Shown here: positions 1 to 10,863 of the stretch, piece after piece
Numbering within the stretch: the stretch's first letter is position 1
Layout: every line of letters begins with the position of its first letter
NCBI GenBank assembly: GCA_029224185.1
Contig: CM055198.1
Span: forward strand, 4,476,424 to 4,540,423
DNA from: Karalla daura
Lineage: Eukaryota > Chordata > Actinopteri > Chaetodontiformes > Leiognathidae
Length of the DNA stretch: 64,000 nucleotides
Direction of reading: 5' to 3'
Position numbers and translations under genes: made by a program
The notes under the pieces: model-generated
Told to the model about the DNA's origin: nothing
Databases searched by the model: none
What the model saw: only the letters and a program-made list of their open reading frames with translations

Positions 1-2102
1 AAAAGACAGATGCTCCAGCCGTAAATCTCAGGAGAGATTCAAGATTCAATATTTTCATTATTAGTCATGTGCAAATGTACAAGCCAGTGTGGTAGCGAAT
101 GTAACCGCGGCTGACTGCACAAACAAAGTAAGAAAGGAAAGGCACAACAAATATGAAAAATATAAAACCTTACTTTATTTCTGAAGACAATAAGCATTTC
201 TCCTGAATAAATCAAGTTAGAATTTACATTTGACAGGCAAAGCTTACTTGTTCAGTTGAGAGGCAATGAGGAAGCAATAATGATAGATAGGGTTAGGGTC
301 AGGGTTAAGGTCATGGTTAGGGTTAGGGTTAGGGTTATTTATTTTTACCACTTTTACCATGAACATGAAACAGTGGGATGATTCATTTGTCCTCTCTGTG
401 TATTCATTTGTGCTTGGATGCACAGTTAGATTTGATGGGCGCAAACCAAAGGTTTGAATACAGCGATGATGTGGTTAAAATGACTGCCTCTTATGTGATA
501 CGTTTTCTTGTCCATCCATTTATTTTTGGCTATTATTACCAGTTTTGCTCATTTTTTAACAGCGTGGCAGGGGTCTGTTTGATCCTTCCCCAGGGGTCAC
601 ACGGCGAGAGACAGGAAATACACCATCGACACCAAAACCATCCCAGGGTACTGCAGGAGCTGCTAAATCCTCCAAATCTCCTTAGGTGTAATGACTTTGT
701 CCCAACTTGTGTCCCAGCTATGGAGCCTGGCCTCCTATCAACACTTTACTGTTGTACCAGATCCTCTGGGAGGTTTTCTCTGCCCCATTGTAAAGACTCC
801 ACATTACTTATCGCCACTCTCGGGGTCTTTAGACACATTCCATTAACGCAGTAGTCGACGTTTAAGTGTGAAACAATTAAGTGAGGCGGCAGCCGAGTTG
901 GCAAGCAGCTGCCGGAGCGCGGGCCGGAGGGCTTCTCCAAGCATGAATCAGTCCAACGTATCCACGGGGCTAATAGAGTTGTCTACCGCCAAATAAACAG
1001 CAGGCGCTTCAGTGGACACGCTGCCCAAGGCGTGAGATGGATTTTTCTTTAAAGTTCACCACTCTGGGGACAGAATCAGTGCTGTTGAGAAGGAGGAGAG
1101 GATGGTGTCAGATGGATGTGGAGGCAAATGGAGGCAGGTGGGAGATGGAGTGCCAGCGAGCGGCCGGATCGCTCACGGAATTCGATATCGATCTTTGAAT
1201 CTGTGCTTTGATGGCCCGACAGGGCGAGCTGGCGCTCGGCCGGATGAAGTGTTTGGAGACGTGAAGTGAGCGTCCCATTTAGTTTTCAGATCTCATCAAA
1301 TGACAGCGCTCATTCTAACGGGCACGCACTTTTAATGAAGTCAATCCATTTCAGCCCGTGGGTGGAGCTCCGGAAAAGAGGCCTTAATTGATATTTCCTC
1401 CATTCCATGTTGTTCTCTTTATGCGTGGTCGTGCGCTGACATATGTGTCTGTGTGTGCGCGCTTGTACGTGTGCGTGTTGTTCAGTGTTGCTATCATTTC
1501 TGTTCAATTTGTGCTGGATAATCATTTCCCTTGATTGTGCACTCGCTAGGGCACAGCTTGAACGACTTGCAGTGTTGAGCAAATTACAGTTTTTCTGTTG
1601 ATGGTAGCGTAATGACATGCAGCAGAGAGAGACACAAAAACAACAGCAGCTCAGTGTGTTTCCGTGTGGTTTGCACTCGTCCATGCATGTATGTGGTGAG
1701 GCTGAATGAGAGAGGAGGGAAAAATCCAAGTTGAAATGGTTTTGAACTGCTCTTGACTGGAATATTTCACAAAATGTTATTTAAAGCAATTGAAACGAGA
1801 ACCCGGGTATCTGATCTTTGTTTCTGTAACTCCCAGATTTGCACAGGGAAATCCACAAAAACACCTGCAAAGTAGTGATGAATGCACTCAGATTTAACCA
1901 CACTGTCAGAATCCAAAATACTGGGAGCTGACTAATTAGTGCTTTGCAGATTTTTGTAGGATCATTTTATACCACACAGTTTAAGTGGTCCCAAAGGAAG
2001 AAAAATCGCACAGCATCTGAGCTCTTTGTGATTTCCTTATGATGCTTGCTTGGTTGTTTCAGTTAGTCAGTAATAATTCATGTAAACAATAATGAGGTCC
2101 CC
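1..2102. other. intergenic stretch, no gene seen
   Basis: Apart from the short telomere-like run at 288-339, I see no coding exon, RNA gene or clear transposon here. Open frames are short and unrelated to any family I recognise. Base composition is close to balanced, and a (GT)-rich patch lies near 1445-1485. Confidence 0.5.
288..339 (+). repeat. short degenerate telomere-like (TTAGGG) run
   Basis: About eight units of GGTTAG and variants (AGGGTC, AGGTCATGG) read on the + strand. It has the same motif and orientation as the much longer array at 48116-48493. It is too short and degenerate to be a chromosome end; it is an interstitial telomere-like sequence. Confidence 0.85.
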
Positions 2103-2235
2103 TATGGGTGCTGCAGATGCTATGGGGAAATTAGGGTGAGGTGCCTCGTTCAGGGGCATTTTAGCTGTGGTGGGATTCAAACCTGAGCTCCTAGTCTAAT
2201 GCAGGTCAAGATCCTTAGCCACTATACGTAATCAA
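2103..2235 (-). mobile_element. decayed tRNA-derived SINE fragment
   Basis: On the minus strand the segment reads like the head of a fish tRNA-derived SINE. It has an A-box-like TAGTGGCTAAGGATC, a B-box-like GGTTTGAATCCC, then the phrase TGCCCCTGAACGAGGCACCT followed by a CCCTAAT tract and a GCTGCAGCACCC-like end, which is typical of such SINEs. No intact promoter or target-site duplication was identified. Family name uncertain. Confidence 0.65.
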
Positions 2236-2239
2236 CCTC

Positions 2240-2325
2240 AATAGATGGACAGGTTGGGATTTGAGCCTGGCTTAGTGCAGGACTGAGCCTGATCTCCCGA
2301 CTGTGCCACAGCCACAGCATCCCCA
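2240..2325 (-). mobile_element. possible second tRNA-like SINE head
   Basis: The minus strand holds another B-box-like GGCTCAAATCCC preceded by a diverged tRNA-like body. It directly abuts the SINE at 2103-2235 and may be a tandem or nested insertion. Weak evidence from motif resemblance only. Confidence 0.3.
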
Positions 2326-2714
2326 ATGCTGCACATTGTTTAAAAAAAGTGATTTAAAAGGGCGTTTTAAAAAAAAGAAAAGAGAAGAAAAAGCACTGAA
2401 AAAAAAGATTTTGCATTTAAAGCACTGCTAATGATTTTCCTCAACGCGCACAGGCAACAGAGCTGTAACTGCAAACATCGGCGTCTGAGAAATGCTGCTG
2501 CAGTGCTCATTATGCTTTTAGGCCTGTACGTGACTCTAACCTTTAAACCCGTTGTTGTGTTTACCAGGTTGTTGAGTCTATCAGACGGGACTTGTTAGCA
2601 TTTTCACCGGACACACCCCCTTGCTGCTGGACACAGGGTGATGAGAGCAGTGAGAGGGAAGAAAGGCAATCCACTCTTTCCTATAAGATCTAGGAAAGCT
2701 TTGTAAAGTCTGCA

Positions 2715-2835
2715 GTTATCCCATTCATGCATGTTTTTGGACTGTGGTAAGAAACCAGTACCTGGAGAAAACCCACGCCGTACAACATGTAAACTCCACA
2801 TAGACCGGCCCTCAGCCTGAATATAAGCGAGCCAT
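2715..2835 (-). mobile_element. decayed SINE body fragment
   Basis: The + strand reads CATGTTTTTGGACTGTGG, then GGAGAAAACCCACGC, then TGTAAACTCCACATAGA. This is the antisense of the conserved body of a very common fish tRNA-derived SINE (V-SINE-like). The same phrases recur at 15945-16085, 30180-30300 and 30822-30962. The tRNA head is missing or unrecognisable here. Confidence 0.7.
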
Positions 2836-5528
2836 TTCATATACTGTAGAGAGCACACATTTGATTCATTTCAGAAGTAGAAATATGATCTGGGGATGTA
2901 AGCACAGTGTCGTTCAGGGCGTTCAGTTTCTATGGATCTGATTACACTGTAGACAATACACCGTCAATGCAGTGGGGGAATAGAACTCGTTTCTCATATC
3001 TCCTCTGGGGCAACATTAACACTTCCTAAGTTTCACTGCAGAATTTCACTTTGGAAATGTCACCCATTCCACTTAGATGGGGCCGAGCTTCAAGGTCCCA
3101 CAGATAAAGCTAAAACCATGACCAAATGAAGACTGACTGCGGTTTCAGACAGGACCACTGAAGTCCAGGCCAGACCATTAGAGTTCCGGCAGAGCTAGCA
3201 ACATTTCATTGTTGAGGTAAATAGGCAGAACATCTCCTAAGTGCAAGCGAGCCAGACAGATCTGACAACCTCCAGACGGTGTGGGTCGGCCAAGATGAAG
3301 GACAGCACATGAAGTCCTTCCCAGTAAATAGACGGAGGATGACAATGTTACAGCACAAAATATGACATAATGGCACTTAAAATGTTAGGATGTGATAAAT
3401 ATCAAAGGGAAATTTTGTTTAATTCCCTCACTGGATGAGCTGGCCTACTTTAACAAAACCACAATTTATGTTCGAACAGAAGGAGCTGGCTGCTCATGGT
3501 GAACAGGAAACGGGAGGGGAATGATAATAACGCTTTCGCTCTTCGTTATCATTGCTGATGAATTCTTATGTAATTACGATGTCCTGTGGTTACATTGTCT
3601 GTGCATTTAAAAAAAATCTTGACTCATTGTCAGCGTTGGCCACAATGATGAGCACATTGTCTTAAAAAAGGGATGGCGCCTTGGGAAGGTGGAGGAGACC
3701 AAAGTAGAGCTAAAAGGAGTGTAAAGGTTCATGTGCACTAGGTACTGACATTCTTAGTCCAGTCACTTAGTACTCCCTTCATGCTCTAAATAAATACTAC
3801 TTAAAGGAAATGAATGCTGCTTTTGTCATCCCATTCCCAGAAAGTGGCAGAAACAAACTCATCACCAATAAGAGACAAAATCCCGATCGGGGTGAAAGCA
3901 AAGCGTTCCTGCTGGAAAGCCGCTCTGCAGCGTACCATTTGCACTTCCATTTGGCCATTTGGCTTTACACAACAGTTTCTCGCCTCACTCTCCGCCTCAC
4001 CTTGCCACCTTTGTAAGCTGTCTGGCTTGTTTTATATTCCCTCCCTGCTCAGAGTGTCTGAGACTGCAGCCGATGGGTTTACAAAGGAGTCAGTTGTGGC
4101 TCTCGCGCAGCCACTCAAGGGTACTTGGCGCATCTGTATGAGGCACGGCGGGACGTGACGACGCATCAGAGTGTGATCTTTATGAAATGGGACTGCGCTG
4201 GCGGTATGGGCGAGATACCTAAATGAAGCGTTTAGCACACACGTGACTATGAATGCAGCGGTGCGTCCGAGATAGCGGAAACTTCTTGAAATTCTCGAGT
4301 CACAGTCCGAAACTCAGAAAGTCTTTGGGTAGGAGCCAAGGCAGGCCAGGGAGTGGAAAGGGGAGAAGACAAACAGCAGCGAGACGAACTTAGCAGTGGC
4401 ACTTTCTCTTGCCAGGGTCTGTTCCCCTTCTCCTCAGCCATGCTCGGATCCATCACCGGCAGCCCGAACTCATACATTGTTTAAGAAACGAGCCACCGTC
4501 TGTGCCACTGGCTTCATTCTCCCCTCCTTCTTATTCTCCGTTTTCTCCGAGACCAAAAAATCGGGAGTCGGAGCAAAGGCAACAGCCTCCTCTCCAACTC
4601 CGCACTGAGACGGTGGGTGGGAGCAAGACGGTGGAGGAGGAGGAGGAGGAGGAGAGGGGGGTGAAATTGCGAGCTGTCACATTTTACGGTGCGTGTTTAA
4701 TTTTTAAAACGCTGCTGACTCCTGAGTCGGCCGGATTCGAGCCGAACCTGCTCACCGCGGATGTCTTTAATTAGGCCCACAGTGTGAGGCGCCAATGATC
4801 GGCTGCTCTTTTTTTCTTATCCCGCACACCTCATCCATCCATCCCAGCCTCAGAGTTCAATGGCCCTCAGGTGCTGGAGTCGTTACTCGGATGGTTTCGG
4901 GGCAAGTGCAAGAATTTATGGCTGAGACAAAGAGATCCCCCCCCACACACACACACACACACTCCCCTCCCCTCCCCTTCCCGCCCCGACGTGTGAATGG
5001 CTTTCTAGTAAACATTGGTGCAGGTGCTGCAGAGAAATGAATCCTTTTTGTGTCTGGAGAGAGACCTTTTCACAAGCGTGGGATTCGCAGTTTGACGTGC
5101 ACACAATTCAGATTGCGAACGCGAGGCAGTCAGACATCATACCGGGAGGTTCCCTCCCTGCTCTGACTGACACACACACGCACACTCGCGCTCACCGATG
5201 GATCAAACAAATTTCTTCCCTTATAATCGAATCACCTCGAAGCTTTTAATCCCGGCATAGACAAGTCAGCACGCACAGCCAAGGTCACTCTAATATGCAC
5301 ACACATGCACGCGCACACACATACGCACACAGAAATAGGTGCTGAGAATGACAAAAATATCTTCTTTGCACTGAGCAAGGAGGAAGTCCTCGCTGCCTTG
5401 TCATTGATCCAATCTTTGCCTTTGCAAATGACATAGACCCAAGGTTTTGCTGACACACACTCTCAAGTGTTTAACTGATTAAACGGCTTTGAGTCGATTC
5501 ACTCCAAAAACAAACAGACGAGCTTTGG

Positions 5529-5559
<31 letters not shown>

Positions 5560-6239
5560 TTACATCCCGCTGCATATGGTGGAACCACAACAGCCGCATC
5601 CCCCCTTTTTTTGGATGCCAGTGACATGAAAGGCGGAGGATTCAGTCGCGGTCGTACGGAATCAAGTCAGACCGTTGCCAGAGGCACTTCAGGTGTATAC
5701 CGCCAGAGCTGCGAGAACCTTGAGGTCCCGCAGCTCAACATGTGTCCAACGGATCAGATCAAGTGACGAGTGAGAGGATCAATAGGACCCACAATGCAAA
5801 TCATTATGCCCCGAGATAACGGCTGATAGGAAACAACGCGGGTGCTGACGGTAAAGCTGCATCTCACTGAGGATGCGCTCGTAATGAACGATTCCTCTGA
5901 AACAGTGGGTTGGTCCAAACATCCAAAAACTCCAAACACTTGCGTGCTCATGCCAGTCGGGGACCTCAACACCCTGAATCGTCCCTGGGTGTAAGAGTGC
6001 TCGTGGGTGAGCGCATGCCCACTGAATGAGCCGTGTTGTGACAGGTAGTAGACAGGGGAGTCATGATAGTATATACAGTGTATTTATAATAGGCCACCTG
6101 TCTTCTATATGTGTGCTCCTCCGGCAGAGCCCGTGACAGTAGGTGTAGAGGGCGCTTTGTGAGCCCCGGCAGCTCCCGGCCCAGCGGATTTTCAAGCTGA
6201 TTTATCCCGTTCAGACCGGCTGATGGACAAACACAACTC
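2836..6239. other. gene-free stretch with short simple repeats
   Basis: No supported exon. It contains a (GGA)n run at 4632-4654, a (CA)n run at 4944-4962 and a (GA)n run at 5528-5560. GC content rises from about 4.2 kb toward the CpG-rich block at 6.24 kb. Confidence 0.5.
5528..5560 (+). repeat. (GA)n microsatellite
   Basis: Uninterrupted GA dinucleotides except for one GGG break near 5549. Confidence 0.9.
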
Positions 6240-6457
6240 ATCTATATTCGCTCTAAAGGCCTGGGCTCTAAAGGCTCGGGTTCCAGTTTCCGGTCCGGGA
6301 CACCGTCGCTGTCGGCGCGGGCAGGAGATGTGTCTGCGCCCCCGAGGTGCTGCGCGCTGCGTGTCGGGGAGCGAAAGCCGGAGTCACGCAGGCTGAACTC
6401 AGGTCTCACTAAAGAAAACGCCATCCAACGGGAAAGATCCACCCCGAGCCGCTCCAG

Positions 6458-6488
<31 letters not shown>

Positions 6489-6810
6489 GGCTCGTGTCGC
6501 CAGGCTGCCCACGCCAGGCTCGTGGGCAGGATGACACGCAGACCTGTCGGCGGTGCCCCGTCACATGATGCCGCAGAGGCGCAGCGAGCCGCGCCTGTGC
6601 TCATCGCGCCGTCGGCTCGGCTCCGTTCTCGGAGTTAACGATGGACGCTGGCCTGCGTGCGATGCCGCATGTGCAGGTTGCTGTCCAGAGCGGAGATGGG
6701 ATGCTCTCAGAGATCCGCCAGCAGCGCGCCGGTGCGACAGAGGAACGGCGCGTTTGCCTTAATGCTACAGGAAATGTCATTCGATGCCGCGACGGCAGGA
6801 AAACAGAAGC
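6240..6810. promoter_or_regulatory. CpG-rich block, possible CpG island
   Basis: A marked local cluster of CpG dinucleotides and GC-rich sequence, including a run of GCGCGCG near 6475-6482, inside an otherwise moderate-GC 22 kb. Such blocks often mark promoters in vertebrates, but I see no convincing TATA box, first exon or splice donor with a recognisable peptide. It could be the 5' end of an unidentified transcript on either strand or an upstream clcn2 regulatory island. Confidence 0.35.
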
Positions 6811-7110
6811 GGGTCCTGCGGAGACGGAAAATCGTATGACAGGGATGAGAGAAAGCTTGAAATGATCTCGCTTTGCAGGACTAACAGGCTTACAGATTTT
6901 TTTCTCCTTCTCCGCTATGCTTTGTTTCCCCAACTATTACAACCACAAATGTGCAGATAGCGAACGTTAGATAAGAGCAAAAGCTCTGACTGGGTGTATT
7001 TTCTTGCCTCAGATTAGAGCTGGAGGTTTACTTAAAATATCCACAGAGGTCAGGACCAGGTAGTGCAAGGAAGAAATACCGCATGGTGCTCTAGAGACGT
7101 ACTTATTTAT

Positions 7111-7182
7111 ATATAGTGATGTACAGCGCTTTGTGTCAACTGTGGTCGCGCTTTCTAAATAAAGTTATTGTTATTATCATTT
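7111..7182 (+). mobile_element. 3' tail of a LINE/SINE-type retroelement
   Basis: It reads ACAGCGCTTTGTGTCAACTG followed by an AATAAAGTTATTGTTATTAT end, which is the conserved 3' tail form of fish non-LTR retroelements ending in a short ATT repeat. The same tail is present in reverse orientation at 21455-21540. The body upstream is not recognisable. Confidence 0.65.
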
Positions 7183-8610
7183 GAGAGTGTGTCTCCTTTT
7201 TGGCTGGTTTTTATCAGAAATGCTTCAGATTCTATGGTACGAGCCCTCTCACGGTCTCATTTTTGGTGGACGCATATCATGGTCTGTTTCATGCTTATTT
7301 GGCAACCATACTTAGGCTTTTACCCTGATTGCCTGCCACTCACATTAATGACTTCAATGACAACTTTTTTTCCCAAACCAGGAAAAGTTAAGTGGAGTGA
7401 TACAGCTATTAATTAGTATGATTACTGATCAAAAATTAAATGTTTGGGCAGAATTGGAGGAGTCAGAGACCGCGGTGTGGTGGCATTTTGTCACACCCGC
7501 ATTTCACGTCCCATTCAGCCTTTGTTCGGACTCACTCGTCCCAACATTCAGGACGTGTAGATGAACACAGAAGTGACGAGTTTGAAAGTGGATGTTTAGT
7601 CGTTAGTTGTTAATAGCTGCTATCATTCGATAAAAAGCTGACTTGCTTTTTATCGAATGATCGTAAGGCTGGGCATGTGTGGCACGGAGACCGATTCCAA
7701 GGCAACCGAAGACAAGGTTCATAAAGAGATTAAGGAGCGGCTACGATGGTAAAATAAGAGACAGCGTGTTGGTTGTTTTCGCTCCTTCATACATTGCAAT
7801 TGATTTTCAAGGTTCTTGGAAAGACAGTGGTTCTCATTCATCAAGCTACCAGATTTGGCTTGTTTTGCTGCCAAACTCCATATCGGTCGGTTTGATCTCT
7901 GTTGGTGCCATAAACAGAGACCTTACTCATATTTGGTGAGAACATCTCTTGGCTCATTTTCAGACAGCATTTTTACTACAAATGGAAGACTAGGAGCAAT
8001 ATATTTGGTATTGTATCTGCAATATTATGCCTTTGGACTGTATTTATGGCCATATCTGTGTGTGTATGTTTGTGTGAGTGTGTGTGTGCACGTGTGTGCA
8101 TGCAAACCTGCTGAATTCTGCAAGCCTTGAAAGAATCGGTATCACTCATATGCAGTAATTAGTGTTTGTCACATGTAAATGATGGGCTCTTAAACTGCAG
8201 TTGCCTCTGACTTATTTGCACTCATTTTAGTTCCCTTTGAAAGATTCATTAATCTGATAAGGCGAGATCTTAAGATCACGTCTCAATTACTTCGGCTATT
8301 TCTGTAGCGGCGTGATGAATGAGGCGCACTGTCCTCAGATGTCAGGACTCAGCCAATCGGTGCATTCTTAATGGATTATTTGGACGATTATCGTTCAGGG
8401 CAGGCTATTTTGATGTTTGGGAGAAGACTTAAACAGTTTTATAGCCAAGTGGGGCTCACAGCTTCCGACCTCTTTGCAGTCCGGTGTAAATCAGTCTCCC
8501 TGCACTGCAGACGGGCGTTTACAATGTCCCATAGGCATACTCGCTCTGGTTCTTTATTTTCCAACTATTTCACCTCAGGGGTGGTTCACTGGGAGCAGCA
8601 CATCTGTCAC
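7183..8610. other. gene-free stretch
   Basis: Besides the hairpin at 7622-7661 and a (GT)-rich patch near 8056-8100, I see no exon, RNA gene or transposon. Open frames are shorter than 125 codons and unrecognised. Confidence 0.45.
7622..7661. repeat. perfect 17-bp inverted repeat with 6-nt loop
   Basis: Arm 7622-7638 (ATCATTCGATAAAAAGC) is exactly complementary to arm 7645-7661, separated by TGACTT. It lies in a unique, moderately AT-rich region with no transposon body recognised around it. The stem is shorter than a normal microRNA precursor. Confidence 0.9.
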
Positions 8611-8631
8611 TTCAACACCATGGACAGCACC
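8611..8631 (+). promoter_or_regulatory. RE1/NRSE-like REST binding site
   Basis: The 21-base site has left half TTCAACACC, spacer AT and right half GGACAGCACC. It differs from the canonical RE1 (left half TTCAGCACC, right half GGACAGCGCC) at two positions only, with the correct 2-base spacing. REST silences neuronal genes in non-neuronal cells. The nearest supported promoter is that of clcn2, 14 kb away, so the target is unknown. Confidence 0.55.
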
Positions 8632-9133
8632 ATGGATTTATCAATACACGACTCGTGTAGCGTGTGCGTCAGAGGCAGGAGAGCCGTGGTCCTGCAGTCA
8701 GAGAGAGAATCAATGACCACAGGTGGAACTTCCTGATCATTTCGCGAACGAAAAGGGATGCCGGATGCCTCAGGTCGCCTGCTGTGTACGCTGTCAGGAC
8801 AAAAACACATTCAACGGGCCTCATTCACAAACCGTTCTTAAGAGCAAATTTGTTCTTCAGTCCTGCTCACCTCATTCATGAACGTTTTTGTTGTCCGGGA
8901 TTTGCCCGTAGGCAAGAACAAGGCCTACCAGCACAGGTAGGACTTGCTGACATGCTGGCATAATGCGGTATTACGATGATACGTCTGTGATTCATATGAT
9001 TTTTCGGCAATATTTTGGATTCTCAAAAAAATGAAATGTACCAGCACCTCAACGTGAATCAAGTAAACTGGAAACGATACCATCAATTGAAACTGAAAGA
9101 GGACCAAATCTTGGTCCAGGTCCATTCCCATGC

Positions 9134-9160
9134 CAGATGGCCTCAGCTGGAGGCCATCTG
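9134..9160. repeat. 11-bp perfect hairpin inside the Harbinger copy
   Basis: CAGATGGCCTC (9134-9144) pairs exactly with GAGGCCATCTG (9150-9160) around the loop AGCTG. It may be part of the element's original sub-terminal structure. Confidence 0.85.
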
Positions 9161-9269
9161 TAGACTGTAGTCCTGACGGTGGTGCTACAGCAACCCTCTA
9201 CATTTCAAAACTTTGAAAATTCACAAGAAATCAATCGTACTGTATCTGTTACAGTTTTGAAACTTTCAT

Positions 9270-9600
9270 TTTTGTCAAAAAGAACGTTTCAGGACCATGT
9301 TGATCTTTTTGCAGGGAGGGATGAGTTCATCTACGGACGCTTTAGGCTGTTCGAGCTGTTAGAGCTGTTATTGAAGATCTCAGCAACCGTTTGGAACCAG
9401 CTCTTTGGAGCCACACATATCGGTCCAACCCTGTCCCCGGGCAGGTGCAGACACAATCGACCCTAGGCTTTGTGGCCACCGGATCGTTTCAACAGGAGCT
9501 GGGGGGGCAGGGTGGCCCTATCACAGCCGCCCATTAGCGGTGCCTACCCACGTGTCGTGGATGCAGTGAATCAACCGGCCGCACAGGTGCGAACAGTTCT
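9270..9600 (+). pseudogene. Harbinger (HARBI1-like) transposase remnant
   Basis: Joining three reading frames gives recognisable blocks of the N-terminal half of PIF/Harbinger transposase. The first frame reads FQDHVDLFAGRDEFIYGRFRL (about 9288-9350). A second frame carries LEPALW, then YRSNPVP and LGFVATGSFQQEL (about 9390-9500). A third frame carries LSQPPISGAYPRVVDAVN (about 9517-9571). These correspond to the family's LGFLATGSFQ and SQPTVSR..P.V.DA blocks, the second including the helix-turn-helix region. The frames are broken after about 9350 and at the run of seven G near 9501, and the DDE catalytic core is absent. It is not functional as a transposase. Confidence 0.8.
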
Positions 9601-9968
9601 GCAGTTTAAAAACAGGTGAGAAGATACTAAGAAGATACTGGTGAACGAGGCCCGGTGTCTCTGAGTGCTCACATTACCGCTGTTACGACAGGACAAAGTT
9701 TGACGGCTCACCCATGGAGACAGACGATCTGACTGTGGCGTTTGGAAAAACTTGGATTGGGACCTCAGCGTCTCAGTGCAGAAACAGAATGCTGCAACAG
9801 AAACCATATTTTTAGACATATTTTATTTCTTACGTACTTTGTGGACTGAGTCAGACACTCTTTGATGCCTTTTGATACACAGCCATGAGTCATAGTGTAG
9901 CCGTGCTTTACCAGGTGCAACTGGGGATTTTGGTGAAGGCACCGGAGTCGTATATATAGTGCATATAA

Positions 9969-9973
<5 letters not shown>

Positions 9974-10022
<49 letters not shown>
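9974..10022 (+). repeat. (GT)n microsatellite
   Basis: About 24 uninterrupted GT units, flanked by an ATAT-rich sequence on the left. A potentially polymorphic Z-DNA-forming tract. Confidence 0.95.
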
Positions 10023-10025
<3 letters not shown>

Positions 10026-10849
10026 CATAGACCTCTTTCCTTATGGCCTCATGTATCCCCAAAACACTTTCAAAGTATGCTCACAGTCCTGGTTCTGTGC
10101 AGAAAAGCTTTTAAAAAGTCCAAAGCCGCAGGTTTTTTGTTTTTTCATCAAGTGCATGCTAATAACTCATCAACACGGAACCAGAGAGCAACACAGACAT
10201 CCCAACCAGCAAAGGGAGGTCTGTCCACCTAGGCGTCTGATACGCTGGGGACACTGGGGACATGTCCCTAGCATTTTTGTCAAGAGCAGTTTTTATCAAT
10301 GATCATTTCTTTTGTTGACAGACTCAGAAACGGTGAACCCATCTCTTGAGAGTGGTTTTCTTACATGCTAACCCACCTTCACAAACAGTCAAGCACAGCA
10401 AATATCTTAAATATATATATAAACAGCCAATTCAGGTCAAGTTTAAATACCTCCATCACTCTATTTTGCCCCCTTTCTTCAATTGTGCCTTGCTCATATT
10501 TGGAAGGACTGCAGATGAGGACGCTATAGCATCTTTTATTTCTGTGAATGATTCTCTACAGTTTTTCTACAGAATATGTGATAGAGGTCCAGGAATTGGT
10601 TTGTTCTATTGTGGGCAGTAGACCTTGAAACGCCCTGTTACAGCACTCCCATAAAGACAGCAAATGGTTTACAGGGACAAGCAGTAAATAGCTTTACATC
10701 CCGCATCCTCCAGTGACATGGTAAAAACAGGCTGCTTTTTTAGGTGTAACTTTAGCCCCTTTCACACATTGTGAAGAGTCTACCTGGCTCTTTTACCCTT
10801 TCACAACTTCCTACCCACTCACCCAACAGCTGGTTAGGGCCTCTTCCAG

Positions 10850-10863
10850 CCAGTAGATGGCGG
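10850..10863 (+). promoter_or_regulatory. CTCF-like core motif
   Basis: CCAGTAGATGGCGG matches the vertebrate CTCF core CCASYAGRKGGC at every core position. It lies in unique sequence, 12 kb upstream of clcn2. Motif only; occupancy unknown. Confidence 0.45.

Larger units (their letters stand above)
8816..9653 (+). mobile_element. PIF/Harbinger-type DNA transposon, internally deleted
   Basis: The ends are 13-base terminal inverted repeats with one mismatch: GGGCCTCATTCAC at 8816-8828 and GTGAACGAGGCCC at 9641-9653. Between them lies a decayed transposase fragment (about 9270-9600) matching the N-terminal half of Harbinger/HARBI1-type transposases. At 838 bases it is far shorter than a full element and lacks the catalytic DDE half, so it is non-autonomous. 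No clean 3-base target duplication is apparent. It also contains the 11-bp hairpin at 9134-9160. Confidence 0.8.
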
